Shown here: positions 53,505-64,000 of the stretch, in pieces
Layout: the number at the start of each line of letters is the position of its first letter
Position numbering within the stretch: the first letter of the stretch is position 1
Source: Protopterus annectens
Lineage: Eukaryota; Chordata; Ceratodontiformes; Protopteridae
Direction of reading: 5' to 3'
Assembly: GCF_019279795.1 (NCBI RefSeq)
Contig: NC_056748.1
Span: 612,631,416-612,695,415 of the forward strand
DNA length: 64,000 nt
Position numbers and translations under genes: made by a program
The notes under the pieces: model-generated
What the model was told of the DNA's origin: nothing
Database searches by the model: none
Seen by the model: the letters and a program-made list of their open reading frames with translations, nothing else

Positions 53505-54294
53505 AGTGTCCGTCAGGGATGTATCCCTTTTGCACTAGACAGCCAAGCTGTGCTTAATCTATTTTGAAGAAACAGCATATTCAGAAGTTTAATTTGCTTT
53601 ATAATAGCTATAATGTCCAATGCAGTCGTGCATTATTGTATTCATTCAGACTGATTTTTTTTCTTAGAATTTAATGCATGTATTTTTCATTAATTTCTTT
53701 ACTTTTGTTTTGTAATGTACATTTTGCATGCAGTCCTGATGCCATATCTTCTGAAGGGAATTAGTAAGTGCATTCAGCAGTTTGTATGTAATGTCCATAT
53801 TTCAAGAGATGATTGCAAGGAGTCGCTGAGGCAGTCTATCAACATGCATTTGAAATGCCAAAGAATTATTTCTGGGCAGGAATGGAACTGTTAAGTTGGA
53901 CAAGTAAAGAACAATGGAGCTGTAAAAATGGTCATTCACTGGGTGGTTTGGTTAAAAAAACTGTTGATATTTCTGTTTTTACTGCAGTGAAAGGGTGGAT
54001 ACTGAGAGATGACTTTTTGAGAAATGAAGCATATTCATTACAGTGAAATAAAGCCTAATAACACTTGTAAAGCTGTAACATCCTAGTATACCTTGTGATT
54101 CCTTGTTATTCTTTTCAGAAGTGTAGCTGGTTCAGCAAGTGCCCTGTGTCTGTCCCATGATGTTGTACCCCACCTCCTCAGCTCTAAAAGCAAGTCCGTT
54201 CTGGTCCGATAACACTCCCCCTGCCTCCTGTTCCAAGAGCAAGTCATGTCCCATTTCTGCACCCTGCCTCCAACCCTCCCCCATCATGTTTTTA

Positions 54295-54560
54295 TTAATA
54301 TAAAAAAAGTTTTCTTTTAAATCGCAGTAAACCGCTTGCTGCAATTTATGCTCTGTGCATAGCACTACAGCGTACAGGTTTTACTTAAAAAAAAGTTTTC
54401 TTATTTTTTTAAGCGTCGCAAGCAATTGGTGATGTTTAAACAGTACACAAAGATATACAGCACTCAGGTTTTAGTTTAAAACCTTTTTTTTTTTTTTTTT
54501 AACTGTAGCCAACTGCTTGCTACAGTTTAGAACACGGAGGGACTAGAGTGTTCAGGTTTG
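54295..54560. repeat. Short tandem repeat, about three diverged units
   Basis: A unit of roughly 85-110 bases recurs: a T-rich AAAAGTTTTCTT stretch, then GCAGTAAACCGCTTGCTGC-like sequence, then TACAG...CAGGTTTTA. Units begin near 54300, 54385 and 54475, with increasing T runs. Confidence 0.6.
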
Positions 54561-56635
54561 ACAGCAAATGCAAGATCGGCTTTTAAAAGTTGCCCGTTTT
54601 CCCCCTGCCCTAGCTATGCTTCTGATTCTTTTAATTTAGCACTTTTTGGCGAATGTCGTGTCAACATACCACTTCCCAGAGTGAAATATTTTATTGAGAG
54701 AGACATTAAAATACATGAGTCTTCAGGCATTTCTTTTGTGGTAGGATCAGTTCATGTTCCAGCAGTGTTTGAAAACTTTCTCAGATAGGTAACAATACAA
54801 GTCAACTTTTCACAGCATGGAGTCTTCTCTTGCCTTTATAAAGGTTCATATTTGGTGTATACACTTTAATGATGACATTTGAGGCCATCTATTCCACCAC
54901 ATCAGTCACAGCCCCAATAGGGCAACACTGTTCATTTGAATGGGACAGTGACTGACTGCCTTTCTTCAGTTCCATAACAATTTTCTTGTTTTTCACCATC
55001 AAAGTTTGCAAATTAAAATTTTCCTTTCGTCTTTTGTTCATGACACACAAGGCCTTTCCTGTTGCTGTAAGATCTTTCCATTTACACTCCCTAATTTATT
55101 CTACTGAATATGTGAAACATGCAACGTCAGTTGCACAGGCAAGTAAACACAAGCTAAAAATGCATCAGTTTTTAAGCATGGGATAAGTTGGTGGTGGTTA
55201 TGAATTTAAACTGCAAACTGTAAAATTCAAGAAAGTGAAATTGGCATCTTTGAGGTAAAACTCTCCTGTAGTAGTTGATAAAAGTATTCAGATATTAGAA
55301 TGAAGTACCTCTGATTTCTTACCGTGTTTACTCACTCACTGCAAGGACTGTATTTTTGTGATTTTTAGCATTTAGTTGTTGCCATTTAACCATGTTAATG
55401 GCCTGTGTTCTTAATCATTAAGCATCAGAAAATGTTATCTTAGAGGTATGCTTGCAAACAAATGTAGCTGTAGTCCTCTCTAGAGACAGTTGCTTGGAAT
55501 TTGTTGAGTCCAGTTAAAAAATGAATGGAGTGGTGTTTGATTCTGAGGCATTTGCAGACTGATCAGTGTCTTTTGAGATGTATTGATGAAAAGAACTAGA
55601 AAGATAACTTGTACAGTGTGCAGTTTTCCCAGTGACAGCTGTGCAGATGCGCTCAGCAAAATAGTTGCTTGATTTTAACAGGTAGTCAAATTCAAATTGT
55701 ACCTCTCTTGCAAAAAGCCGATGTCATAACCAGTTTTGTCTTAAAAATCAGTATGTTTTCTTTTACATGTAATCATATTTGCCCATCTTGTCCTGCATCA
55801 GCTACTTTTCTCTGATATGCATATTTGCAAGCATACAACTGAGCTGCTGTCCTAGAGATGCAGGCCTTTAACGGGGGATATGTAGAGAAAAGTACACTTA
55901 AGTTTACATCAGATTAGTGCATAAAATGTGATAGTGCAATGTGTTCCATACTTGGGACATGATGTGTACTGTAAACATAGTGTAGACATTTGCAAGTAAT
56001 AACACAAGTTGAAGATTTTGATGATTTTGAACAGTGGTGGTAGTAGTAATAAATGCATTTTGTTTGGAGAAGGACTTTTTTAGCAGTGTTTATGTGGCTT
56101 TTAATCAGTAACATCATTGCCATTTGGCTAGCTTGTCATTGCTGTGCAGAAGTTTTATTGTGTTGCTCAGAAGCTGTATCAGAACAGGCCTTGTGTAGGC
56201 AGAGTTCTCACCATTTCAAGGTGTTTTGTCTGTCATTTTGGTAAAAATTTTCTGTTTTAAGTAGATTAAAAGTGTTATGTTGAAGAAAATAGCCTTGTAT
56301 TTGGATTTGGGTGTACTTTCATCATACTGCTCACTGTTGCAGTTCTAATCAATGGGATGGTCTAACTGCAGATTGCCAATGTCCAGACCAACATCCAGAA
56401 CTGTACCTTCAGCTGTGAGTTTAGTAGACTCTTTCCAACTCTGACATCAGTGCTATATTACTTGCTGTTGTGTTACGATTGCACTGTCTGACAATTTAAC
56501 CTGCTTCCAGAGGAAGGATAACTGCTCCGTAGGGGGATCTTTCCTTGTTCTTAAAGTATTTCTGATTGTATTTAATGTCTGATAATGACTGTGATAGTGA
56601 TGCTGTTAAAAAAGAACAGCTATGTAGATTGTAGA

Positions 56636-58050
56636 AAACAGATCCACTGTATAGATGTGTCCTTATTTGCTGTCTTTTCCTTGTGGACCCAAAGCACAAT
56701 GTCAGTGCCATTCTACATTGTGCCTGGTTCACCAGAGGGGTAATCAGAGCGAGCCAAATCTGTACAGGATGATGCCACTGTTAAGAGGTGGAGTGCCTGG
56801 TTCATTATCTCCATGGCATTGACGAAGGCCTCCATGACAATTCCTATGAAGTGCATGCATAAAACTGACAAAATAGGAAACCCACGATAGTCTGAGAGAT
56901 GCCACCAAGTTATACTAAATCTAGTGAGCCAGAAGCTGATTAGGCTTTCACATTCCCCACCTTCAAATGCAGATTTTGCTAAGGCCTCTTGCATGTATTC
57001 TGACAAACCTTTCCTTTCTGGCACATTCCCCTGGACTGAAGATGGACCTTGGCCAGTTTTTTGGCTTCATTAAATGCCTTTGCTGCCATCACCCAACTTG
57101 TGAGTAATGAAGAGAAGGATGGTATCTTATCAGTCCTACTTTGTAGGAGGTTCCCAGAGAATGGCTGGAGGTCTCATTTGTTCACTTGCAAAATAAGACT
57201 CGGGGGTGGGGGGGTTAGATCATGCAGAGAAAGTAAGGCATATAGTACAGAAGACCAAACAGCATTCTCTAGCTTGCTTCTGCCAATACCTAGAAGATCC
57301 TCATCCCAGTCTTCTTCCCAGGATTTATTCCAGCTGACTCAGGGCTTTGAGTTTTTCAAGCAGCCAATTCTGGAAATGCATTACATTTTGTGGGTGCCAC
57401 TTAAGACAAAGGCCAAACCTCTTCCTGGTATTCCAAATCTGAGATAGATAAGCTAGCTCACTTGTGTGTACCAGTTATCTTCACTCATATATGTGACTTG
57501 GCCATGAAGGACACTATCTTCTGCCTCATCTTCACAGAGACACTTTTTTTTTGGGGTGGGGGTATCCTTAAAATGGAAGAGATCCAGTTGTGAGTCCAGA
57601 AATACTTAAGTTTAGTTGAGATACAGAACTCATTGGCCTGCCAGAGCAGAGCGCACTTATTTTCTCCAGCCATAGATATCCTGGAGAATGCATTTATTGA
57701 TGCAGTGAAGGAACTGGAACCCCCCCCCCCCCCCCGTCAGGAAGTGTAACCTGTTTTACTGAATCCAGGTTTCCAACAACTTCCTTCTTAAGAGCTATTT
57801 GGTTGGTCTAGCTCATGTGTTGCCTCAGTCCCAGCAAGGGATCCTCATCAGCTTTGTCTGGGAATCCCATTCCCATTGAGAGCAAGATTCTTAAATGCTT
57901 TGTAAAACCAAAAAAAAAAAAAAAAGGCCTGTACTTCTGCTTCTCTGGCATTCACAGGTTTAAACTGCCAAAATGATATGACCAGTAACCATCAATCCGT
58001 GCTGCAGAAAATGAGGTCTGAAGTAGAGTGGATCACTTATGGAACACGCA
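56636..58050 (+). pseudogene. DIRS gag-like remnant, part 1 (copy L)
   Basis: Recognisable patches only: KQI and a Cys-rich patch with CGPK ... CLVH in shifted frames near 56636-56740 (compare CLGPDH). DILENAF is near 57667, and ACTSASLAFTGLNCQND near 57926-57980 is equivalent to the LNCQFHM block. A 16-C run at 57720-57735 and an A run at 57909-57925 break it. Confidence 0.65.
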
Positions 58051-58059
58051 CAAAAAACA

Positions 58060-59240
58060 CTGTGTAACACGAAAGGAACAAACAGAAACAAAGTAAGTGA
58101 TGAATGATTTATTCTTCAACAGCTTCTGATACCTTTTGCCTTAAAGGAATATTGATGTCAAAACTTCCTTTTATATTCCAGGTAACCCCAATTGAACATT
58201 CAGCACTTCACTAGTTAAATCATTAAATAGTTAAATTGAATAATTAATTTAATAAATTAAATGATTAATGAAGAGCTCCCAGCATACTGCCCAAAATCAA
58301 GTGTGTAAATTATATATTCATACAAAAATTATAAATATCTATTTTACAGTGTAACATTACTATCCAGGTTCATACCATTCAGAAATGTATGAAAATTATC
58401 ATTCTACATTCAGGTTTGTTGAAATCCCATTTAAAATTATTTACATTTGCTGATGGACGTGCTAAAATACAAAAAAGTAGACTACCGGATGACCCTTGAT
58501 GTTTAGCTATGAAATGGGCGGCTACTGAACTTTCTAACCTCTGTCTTCTTATGTTGCCCAAGTGCTCCAAAATTCACACTTTCACCCTCCTTGTGGTCTG
58601 ACCTATATACCAGCATGTGCAACTACAGCCACACCCAGTGATGTAAATAACACCACAAGAGTTGCAATTATAAAATTCCTTAGCCACATATAATTTCCCA
58701 TTTATTTTACATCAGTTCAAATCCTTAACTCAATTGCACAGAGAACAATTCCCGCATCAGGTGCACACCGTACCCCCCACTGTCACCTTAAAAGTGTTTT
58801 TGTTCAATAATTCCTTCAGATTATTACCTCCATTATGAGAACATGATGTATTTAGGGAACAGAAACCCAACAGAGCCATCTTCGCAAACAGTACTCCACA
58901 TCTTTCTTACAATTTTTCTCCAAAATGGGGAGAATTTGGAGTATTTTGTCACAAAGAACAACTTAGGGCATTCAGACTGTGCCTTGTTTACCATTTGACT
59001 GGTCCTACAATGACCTCCATCCTGTGCCCACTGTCTTGCCCTTAATAAAGTGCTATCCACGTACCCTCTAACTGACAAATGTTCATGAACCCCTCATTCA
59101 GGTATCTGTCTCTACACTGCTACTCAGACATGTTATATGTTATAGTTGTGTGACCTAACATTCAGATTGCAAGGCACTCCAAAACTGTGGATGTGTTCCA
59201 GGGGATACATCACACAGGGCAATAGGTCAGTTATTTTAGG
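58060..59240 (-). mobile_element. Penelope-like element, truncated, in copy L gag
   Basis: Minus-strand fragment holding the end of RT, a Cys-containing linker and a GIY-YIG endonuclease end. It is inserted within gag, which resumes at about 59250. Several stops. Confidence 0.72.
58379..59078 (-). pseudogene. Penelope-like RT C-terminus and GIY-YIG endonuclease
   Basis: The minus-strand frame 59078-58833 reads LFFVTKYSKFSPFWRKIVRK, the thumb-side C-terminus of Penelope-type RT. CGNC...C patches follow. The frame 58570-58379 contains EHLGNIRRQRLESSVAAHFI and HQGSSGSLLFCIL, typical of the endonuclease end. Frames are broken between them. Confidence 0.75.
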
Positions 59241-59249
59241 AGCATGCTT

Positions 59250-59560
59250 ACCTGAGGACACAACCTCTGCCACATCATGTGAAGGATAGTTTCCTAAATA
59301 TACCCTTGGTTGAGAAACTCCTCTTAGAGACCCCTGTAGAAGAGATCTTGAGGATTAAAGGTAAGACTGTGCATTTGGTCAAGCAACTTTTTCTTTTACA
59401 GGCAGGCACCCAAGTATAACAGGAATTATACCTCCAAGTCCTGTCTTCTTTACTTGGGCAATATAAAAGTATGTCCAGCAAAAGAAAAGGGTAAAGGTAC
59501 AGCTAGTAATGGCAAGCAAGACGTAAGTCTGGGGCTTCCAGGGCCGTAACTTAGTCAGGC
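59250..59560 (+). pseudogene. DIRS gag remnant, part 2 (copy L)
   Basis: An open stretch (about 59250-59412) reads PLPHHVKDSFLNIPL and then EEILRIKGKTVHLVKQLF, matching the gag blocks LPDHVKAKLLDAPL and KKMEDKAKSMQTVKDF. The basic tail follows in broken form. Confidence 0.75.
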
Positions 59561-59639
59561 TAACTTTTTCCTTGATCTCCAAATTTTTACACCAACCCTT
59601 CCCAGAGTCCATTCTGGTGTACACCTGTTTCACGATGGA

Positions 59640-59795
59640 TATGAGGGCATTGAGAATTGCTGGTAAGACAGTGGGAAACTATCACTCAGGACCAGTGGGT
59701 CCTGAACAGTGTAAGACATATACTACAGTTTCAAAACCAACCAATATTTGGAAAAGGTTGGGGTGCACTCCCCTCCAAAAGATCAGGTAAACCTG
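59640..59795 (+). pseudogene. DIRS RT N-terminal remnant (copy L)
   Basis: ITQDQWVLNSVRHILQFQNQ corresponds to ITQDKWVLNIVSQGYRFHF of intact copies. It stops at the ITR of copy M. Confidence 0.75.
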
Positions 59796-59797
59796 GA

Positions 59798-61830
59798 TGC
59801 TTACTGTACTATTCACTTTTGCAGTCCTTATTTTTGAGATTCCTGCCTGTGGGTAGCCTTCACTGGCTGACCCAACTTCCAGAGCTCCACCATCACCCCT
59901 CAGGACCTTGGCCCTCACCATCTTACCACTTCCCAAGGATGTTATTGTATAAGAAAAATGCCAACTGACATCACTTTCAGATTTTCTTGCAGTGCAGTAT
60001 CATGAAATGTATGCTTTTGTTGCTGGTGGCAGCCTTTTGTTTTCCTACTGTCATAAGCCTGGTAAATTACCCCATAGGAGACTTTTCTTAGTAGTACTTG
60101 CTGTTAACTAATGTGCGATTCTGGTTCTTAATCTGACACTGCCATTGTTTATAAATATAACTTTATAGCTCGAGTGGAAACAGATTCCTCACAAGGACTT
60201 TCATAATCTGCTTGTTTTACATCGGCCCATCGCACAACATGGGCTCCTGTCCTGCATTGTGCCAGTTTCATCCCAAGGGCAATCTAGAAAGTAAAACTTC
60301 TCCTTCAGGATTCCCCATCCAAAAAGGGGGTGCATGCATGATTCCAGGCTACCATGGTGTTGCCCAAGGCCTCTGGCAACCTTCCACTGAAAAAGAAACA
60401 TCCTAACAAGAGATATAGGTGCTTTCACAGTTCTTGCCTTCGTAAGTTGGTTTCATCTGAGGCCTCTGTAGTGGCTGCTTCTCAAGCTACCATGCCTTCA
60501 GCATTTCTCATGTTCTGCTGGACTGACAACGCTGGTGCACCGCACGTTACTCTGGACCCATCAGTGTCTGCCTGAATTCTTGTTACTGAAGCTGAGGGTG
60601 GTATCACCAATGTATTTGTCCGTAAAAGGGCTTCTGCAGCAATTACATCTGAAACCACGAGACAAAAGAAACCAAAGACAAAAGCACTGCCAGCCAGCTT
60701 GCCTTGGTCTTGATATGGCAATGCCTCAGCCCTCTCTTCCTAAGCTTCTACCAACAGACTTATCCAAGTGGCTCAGGTTTTCATGTATTTCTTGAAATTC
60801 CAGCAGCCAATAATGGAGTTACCAAAGGTGACTGGACCCCCTTTTGGAGAGTGATGGAAACTCCAGTTGAGGATTCTGATGTATATGACTATGAAGCAGA
60901 CGAAGTGGCGTATGCTGGCCTAATACTCTCTTCTGCTGAATGAGTCAGGCATGGAGGGCACTTCTCTGTACTTCTCCACCATTGAATTTCTCCTTTGGAG
61001 AACACACTTCATAAAATGAAGGAAGAGTTCCAATGGGAGACTTAAGAATATTCAGAGACCAGGCTCCGCTATAAGACTTTCATGTGCCTGCCTCAGCCTA
61101 GAGCTTTTGCTTTTCATCCAGTTGTGGATGTTCTGGAGGAGATACTCACCAGTGCACTTATTGAGCCAGACTCCTTCCCCCTGTTTTTAGAAAATTTGAC
61201 CACTTCTGTAAAGTCAAAACTTCCATCAAATTCCTAAGAATCTTGTGGCTGATCCAACTGTAGTATCCCTGGATTCCAGCAAGGAATCTTCTCTGGCTCC
61301 ATCCAGGAACCCTGTTCCCAATGACATTAAGTTTAGGGTACACAGAAGGCTTGGGGGAAAAAGGGTCTACACTTCTGCTTCAGAGCTTTAAACGTCAAGG
61401 CCCTCATGTTTACCTTTTAGCAAGTTAACCTGAAAAAGGTGATGGCTGAGGCAGAGTGATTACAAGTCAAGGAATTGAAGCAGGAGATGCTTTAACTCTG
61501 AAATATCCAAGCAGGTTGCCAAGTACTCCAAGAAATGTGGTGTGATACTGTGGTTGCATCTTGCAGGACAAGAACCTACAGGGTCTTATTCAGATACCTA
61601 CCTCTCTAAGAAAATGTTCCCATCTGATGATGTAATTCTTCCTCACCAATGGGTTCAGATCTGAACCTCTGATCTGACTTGGCTGCATACATTAGATTTC
61701 AGGCCCATATCTTGAGCTCTTCCCTCTACCCATAATGCTTTTTCATCCCCAGCACCCCAGGTCTCATTTGCTGCCATCATGATTAGACGTTGGCTCTGCC
61801 CTCAAGCTGCAAGTGATTCTTTTTTTGGGT
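59798..61830 (+). mobile_element. DIRS copy M, old and decayed
   Basis: A degenerate 5' ITR (59798-59995: TATTCACTTTTGCAGTCC, GGTAGCC, TTTTCTTGCAGTGC) and gag, inserted in copy L RT. It ends where copy N leader sequence begins; no RT or YR seen. Confidence 0.68.
60165..61830 (+). pseudogene. DIRS gag-like remnant (copy M)
   Basis: KQIPHKDFHNLLVL at about 60180-60220 is the start-region motif. Later patches are EDSDVYDYEADE (acidic region, about 60870), FSFG-type ISPLENTLHKMKEEFQWET near 60985-61040, LPQPRAFAFHPVVDVLEE near 61090-61140, EPDSFP near 61160 and QVAKYSKKCG near 61508. Numerous stops. Confidence 0.72.
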
Positions 61831-62281
61831 AAATTTTTTGGCTAGTCCTATTCCAGTTTCTTATCTTCCTGCTTTACCCTTTTACTTCCTTTTCCTCTCT
61901 CTGAGCATTCTCTGGCGTTAGTTAATGTTTTTCTTGTAGTGTATGCTTCTACTTTGGTAGTTTTGTCAAGTACTATTGTTATATTTTCTTTACCTAGTTA
62001 TGTATTTGTAACAATACCATAGGAGTCATTTCTATTCCTGTTTCTTCCTGGTTGATTGGTTTCTTACGTGGCTTACTGTCGTTGCCCTTTCTCCACTATG
62101 TCAGAGAAGCTGATAGGGTTCAAGAATTGCACTTCTTGTGGGCATAAGATTCCCAATTCGGATGCCCACAAGAAGTGCGTTTATTGCTAAGGACCTGATC
62201 ACCTCAGTACTACCTGTTTGGTATGCTTTACTTTTAATCCCAGAGCATTAGCTAACAGGTGCGACAAACTTGTACTTACAG
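61831..62281 (+). mobile_element. DIRS copy N, gag start fragment
   Basis: A non-coding leader followed at 62098 by MSEKLIGFKNCTSCGHKIPN, a diverged gag start with CxxC, then a stop in the CxGPDH box, CLVC and NPRALANR. It is split by copy O after CTTACAG. No ITR recognised, so the border with copy M is approximate. Confidence 0.65.
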
Positions 62282-62472
62282 ATGTTCTTCGTGTTTCACT
62301 GTTGCAGTCATCACATTTGGGTTATCTGCCTGCAGGTAGCCCTCAGCCGGCCTGAACACCAGAGTCTTCGGATTTCTGCGTCGGATGCTGTCTCTTCTTC
62401 CATAATGTCAGGTCATCAGGGGTATAAAACATGCAGCCGACGCCATTACACCAGTCTTTCTTGCCGTGCGGT
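62282..62472 (+). repeat. 5' ITR with promoter, copy O
   Basis: TATAAAA at 62423-62429, upstream of CCAGTCTTTCTTGCCGTG. The CRE position reads AATGTCAGG (decayed). Confidence 0.87.
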
Positions 62473-62600
62473 GCCCGAAGTGGAAGCAGTTCGCAAGTGC
62501 CGGTCGGCCATCTCCTGAAATTTTCGTTTTCGAGTTTCAGACCCGAAGTCTTCAAAAAAGATAATTACCCCGTTGGGGATCCTTTTTCTTGATCCAGCCG

Positions 62601-63625
62601 ATGTCAGTAAAAGTTAACAATTGTCTTGCCTGTGGAAAGCAAATACCTCATAGAGATTTTCATTCTTACTGCATCCTCTGTTTAGGCCCAGACCACGACG
62701 TCCCTCGCTGTCAGTTTTGTGCCTTGTTCAACCCCCGAACTATTAGTCGGCTATTTTTGCAGCCAATTACTTTCGTACTCTATCTCAGTACCTGAAATGG
62801 CATTGTTAAGCCATCCGACTACCGATCTTCTGAAAAAACATAAGGATAAAGACAGAGACAGACTGCATAGGTCAGAAACTGCTGACGACGCTTCCGTTAA
62901 GCTAGTCGCCAGTCCGCAGGTACTCAAACGCTTTCGCAGCACCTGATACCCACTACTTCAGATTCGCAGGCATCTACTGTGAGACCCTTTTGGAGTCCGG
63001 TATGCCGCGAGATGCTTCTTCAACTGTGGAACCTGCAGATGTCTCTACTTTGGATGGGTCTGGAGCCGCTGTGCAGGCACAGGCTTCTGAGGGTGTATTC
63101 AGGCCTACAGACATTCATTTTAAACAGACGCCATCATTTCCATCCAGACGTTTCGAATCCCTCAGGCCAAAAACTTGCACTACGCCTAGAAAACAGACTA
63201 CCAAACCGCGGACTCAGGCCCATATGCCTCAGAAACAAATGCTTAGAATGGCTGAAACTTATTTCCTTTCTGATTCTTCTGATCAGTTTCTGCTCCTTCT
63301 GATTACCAGGATTTACCCTCATCTACTTATGAGGATTGTGATGCAGGAAGATTCCATTCCCTCCGCTTCCCCTCCAGAAGATTTTTCTTTTGGTGAAACC
63401 TTACATACTCTTGGGGAGCATTTCTGCTGGGAAAGCCAGGATTACTCTGAGTCCAAACAGAGACTTAGGGGATTCTTACTCCTGCCTCAACACAGGCCTT
63501 TAGCTATCCCTCCTGTTATGGACATTGTAGATGATGCTTTCTTGGAATCTAGCCTTACCGCAGACACTCTACCTCCAGCTCCCAGAAAACCTGACGGGTA
63601 CTACAGAGTACTCGACTCTCACAAG
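62601..63625 (+). pseudogene. DIRS gag-like protein (copy O)
   Basis: MSVKVNNCLACGKQIPHRDF with a complete Cys/His array (CLGPDHDVPRCQFC). Then come frame slips, VFRPTDIHFK-like and PEDFSFGETLHTLGEHF blocks, and YYRVLDSHKF at the copy P junction. Confidence 0.85.
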
Positions 63626-63812
63626 TTCATCGTGCATACAGCTGCAGTCATAACGTATGGGTTATCCTGCCGTCAGGCGGGTCCTCGGTCGACCGAATTC
63701 CAAAGTCTAGGTCCGGCGTTGGATGTCGTCGCTTCTTCCCTGACGTCAGTGCGGCAGGGGTATAAAAGAACCAGCCGACAACATTTTCTTCAGTCTTTCT
63801 TGCCGCGCGGTG
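63626..63812 (+). repeat. 5' ITR with promoter, copy P
   Basis: A perfect CRE palindrome lies 12 bases before the TATA box, the best-preserved promoter of the set. The copy word is CGTATGGG. Confidence 0.87.
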
Positions 63813-63934
63813 CCCGAAGCAGAAGCAGTTCGCAAGTGCCGGTCGGCCAGCTCCTGAGATTACGAATATTTTTCAACCGAAGTCTTCTTGAAAGCCAAGT
63901 ACCCCATTGGGGAAACTTTTCTTGCCTCAGACCG

Positions 63935-64000
63935 ATGTCAGACAAAGTTAATAATTGCATTTCATGTGGGAAGCAAATACCGCATAAGGATTTCCATTCC
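63935..64000 (+). CDS. DIRS gag-like protein, N-terminus (copy P)
   Basis: The open frame MSDKVNNCISCGKQIPHKDF runs to the window end with CxxC intact; the remainder is outside. No lesion visible in the 22 codons present. Confidence 0.85.
   Translation, partial: MSDKVNNCISCGKQIPHKDFHS

Larger units (their letters stand above)
52442..56312. other. Flank of host-like sequence
   Basis: No transposon structure seen except the tandem repeat at 54295-54560. Contains the two possible exons listed separately. ORFs at 53813, 54558 and 54986 have no motif. This is the most host-like part of the window. Confidence 0.5.
56313..59797 (+). mobile_element. DIRS copy L, old and decayed
   Basis: A degenerate 5' ITR (56313-56490: CTCACTGTTGCAG, GACATCAGTGC), gag (56636-58050 and 59250-59560) split by a Penelope-like fragment, and the start of RT (59640-59795). 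It is cut by copy M. Much more diverged than copies A to K, hence older. Confidence 0.72.
62282..63625 (+). mobile_element. DIRS copy O, 5' part, inserted in copy N gag
   Basis: Starts ATGTTCTTCGTG after CTTACAG. 5' ITR to about 62472, leader and gag; interrupted by copy P in gag at CACAAG. Closest to copies C and K (copy word CATTTGGG). Confidence 0.92.
63626..64000 (+). mobile_element. DIRS copy P, 5' end, inserted in copy O gag (cut by window edge)
   Basis: The 5' ITR starts directly with TTCATCGTGCATACAGCTGCAG, without the usual ATG. TGACGTCA at 63741-63748, TATAAAA at 63761-63767 and CTTCAGTCTTTCTTGCCGCG at the ITR inner end. It continues to the window end in gag. Confidence 0.9.

Noticed and set aside
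56713-57024. 103-codon minus-strand ORF as a gene
   Set aside because: No recognisable motif, and it lies opposite the decayed gag of copy L.
60535-60943. Host coding ORFs in the 60.5-61 kb region
   Set aside because: Patches align with DIRS gag (acidic DSDxxxYE-like stretch, later gag blocks), so this is decayed gag of copy M.
1-64000. A novel defence or multi-gene host system
   Set aside because: Every long conserved frame is explained by DIRS, LINE, Penelope or Tc1 proteins; no unexplained gene cluster remains.

Overview
This window looks like repeat-dense DNA of a large-genome vertebrate, most probably an amphibian (salamander or caecilian type). That is an inference from the repeat content: many DIRS tyrosine-recombinase retrotransposons together with Penelope-like, CR1-like and L2-like elements and a Tc1/mariner transposon. 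There is no bacterial or phage gene content, no tRNA or rRNA gene and no CRISPR array. Almost every long reading frame belongs to a transposable element, and nearly all are broken.

I name the DIRS copies A to P in order of position; all lie on the + strand. A complete copy reads: 5' inverted terminal repeat (ITR) carrying a TATA box; gag-like ORF with Cys/His motif; overlapping ORF with reverse transcriptase (RT), RNase H and a methyltransferase-like tail; tyrosine recombinase (YR); internal complementary region (ICR), which is the reverse complement of the joined element ends; a non-coding spacer; and the 3' ITR.

Layout. 1-2716: copy B (1-1827, cut by the window edge) sits inside the YR gene of copy A (1828-2716). 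2717-4051: flank with a SINE-like fragment. 4052-35568: a Tc1/mariner transposon split by about 30 kb of nested insertions. Copy C (5187-34908) lies in Tc1. Copy D (6917-12416) lies in C gag. Copy E (15202-33845) lies in C YR. A CR1-like LINE (16324-17890), itself split by a TTAA-flanked MITE, lies in E gag. Copy F (20019-31279) lies in E RT and carries a palindromic foldback. Copy G (23262-28752) lies in F RT. The deepest path is therefore Tc1 > C > E > F > G. 35590-36604: minus-strand Penelope-like remnant. 36870-37484: diverged tandem repeat. 37485-37984: 500 N. 37985-52441: the right halves of five further elements close one after another (H, I, an L2-like LINE, J, K), whose left halves are not present. 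52442-56312: flank with two possible host exons and a short tandem repeat. 56313-62281: an older, decayed layer of DIRS copies L, M and N with a second Penelope-like fragment. 62282-64000: younger copies O and P, again nested.

The best-preserved element is D, with a 681-codon RT/RNase H ORF and an intact YLDD; G and J are next. The most interesting observations are: (1) nesting in one uniform orientation; (2) insertion at G^TT without target duplication; (3) a variable four-base word near the ITR tip that differs between copies yet is shared by the ITRs and ICR of one copy; (4) repeated loss of catalytic RT aspartates; (5) an assembly gap that must hide far more than 500 bases.
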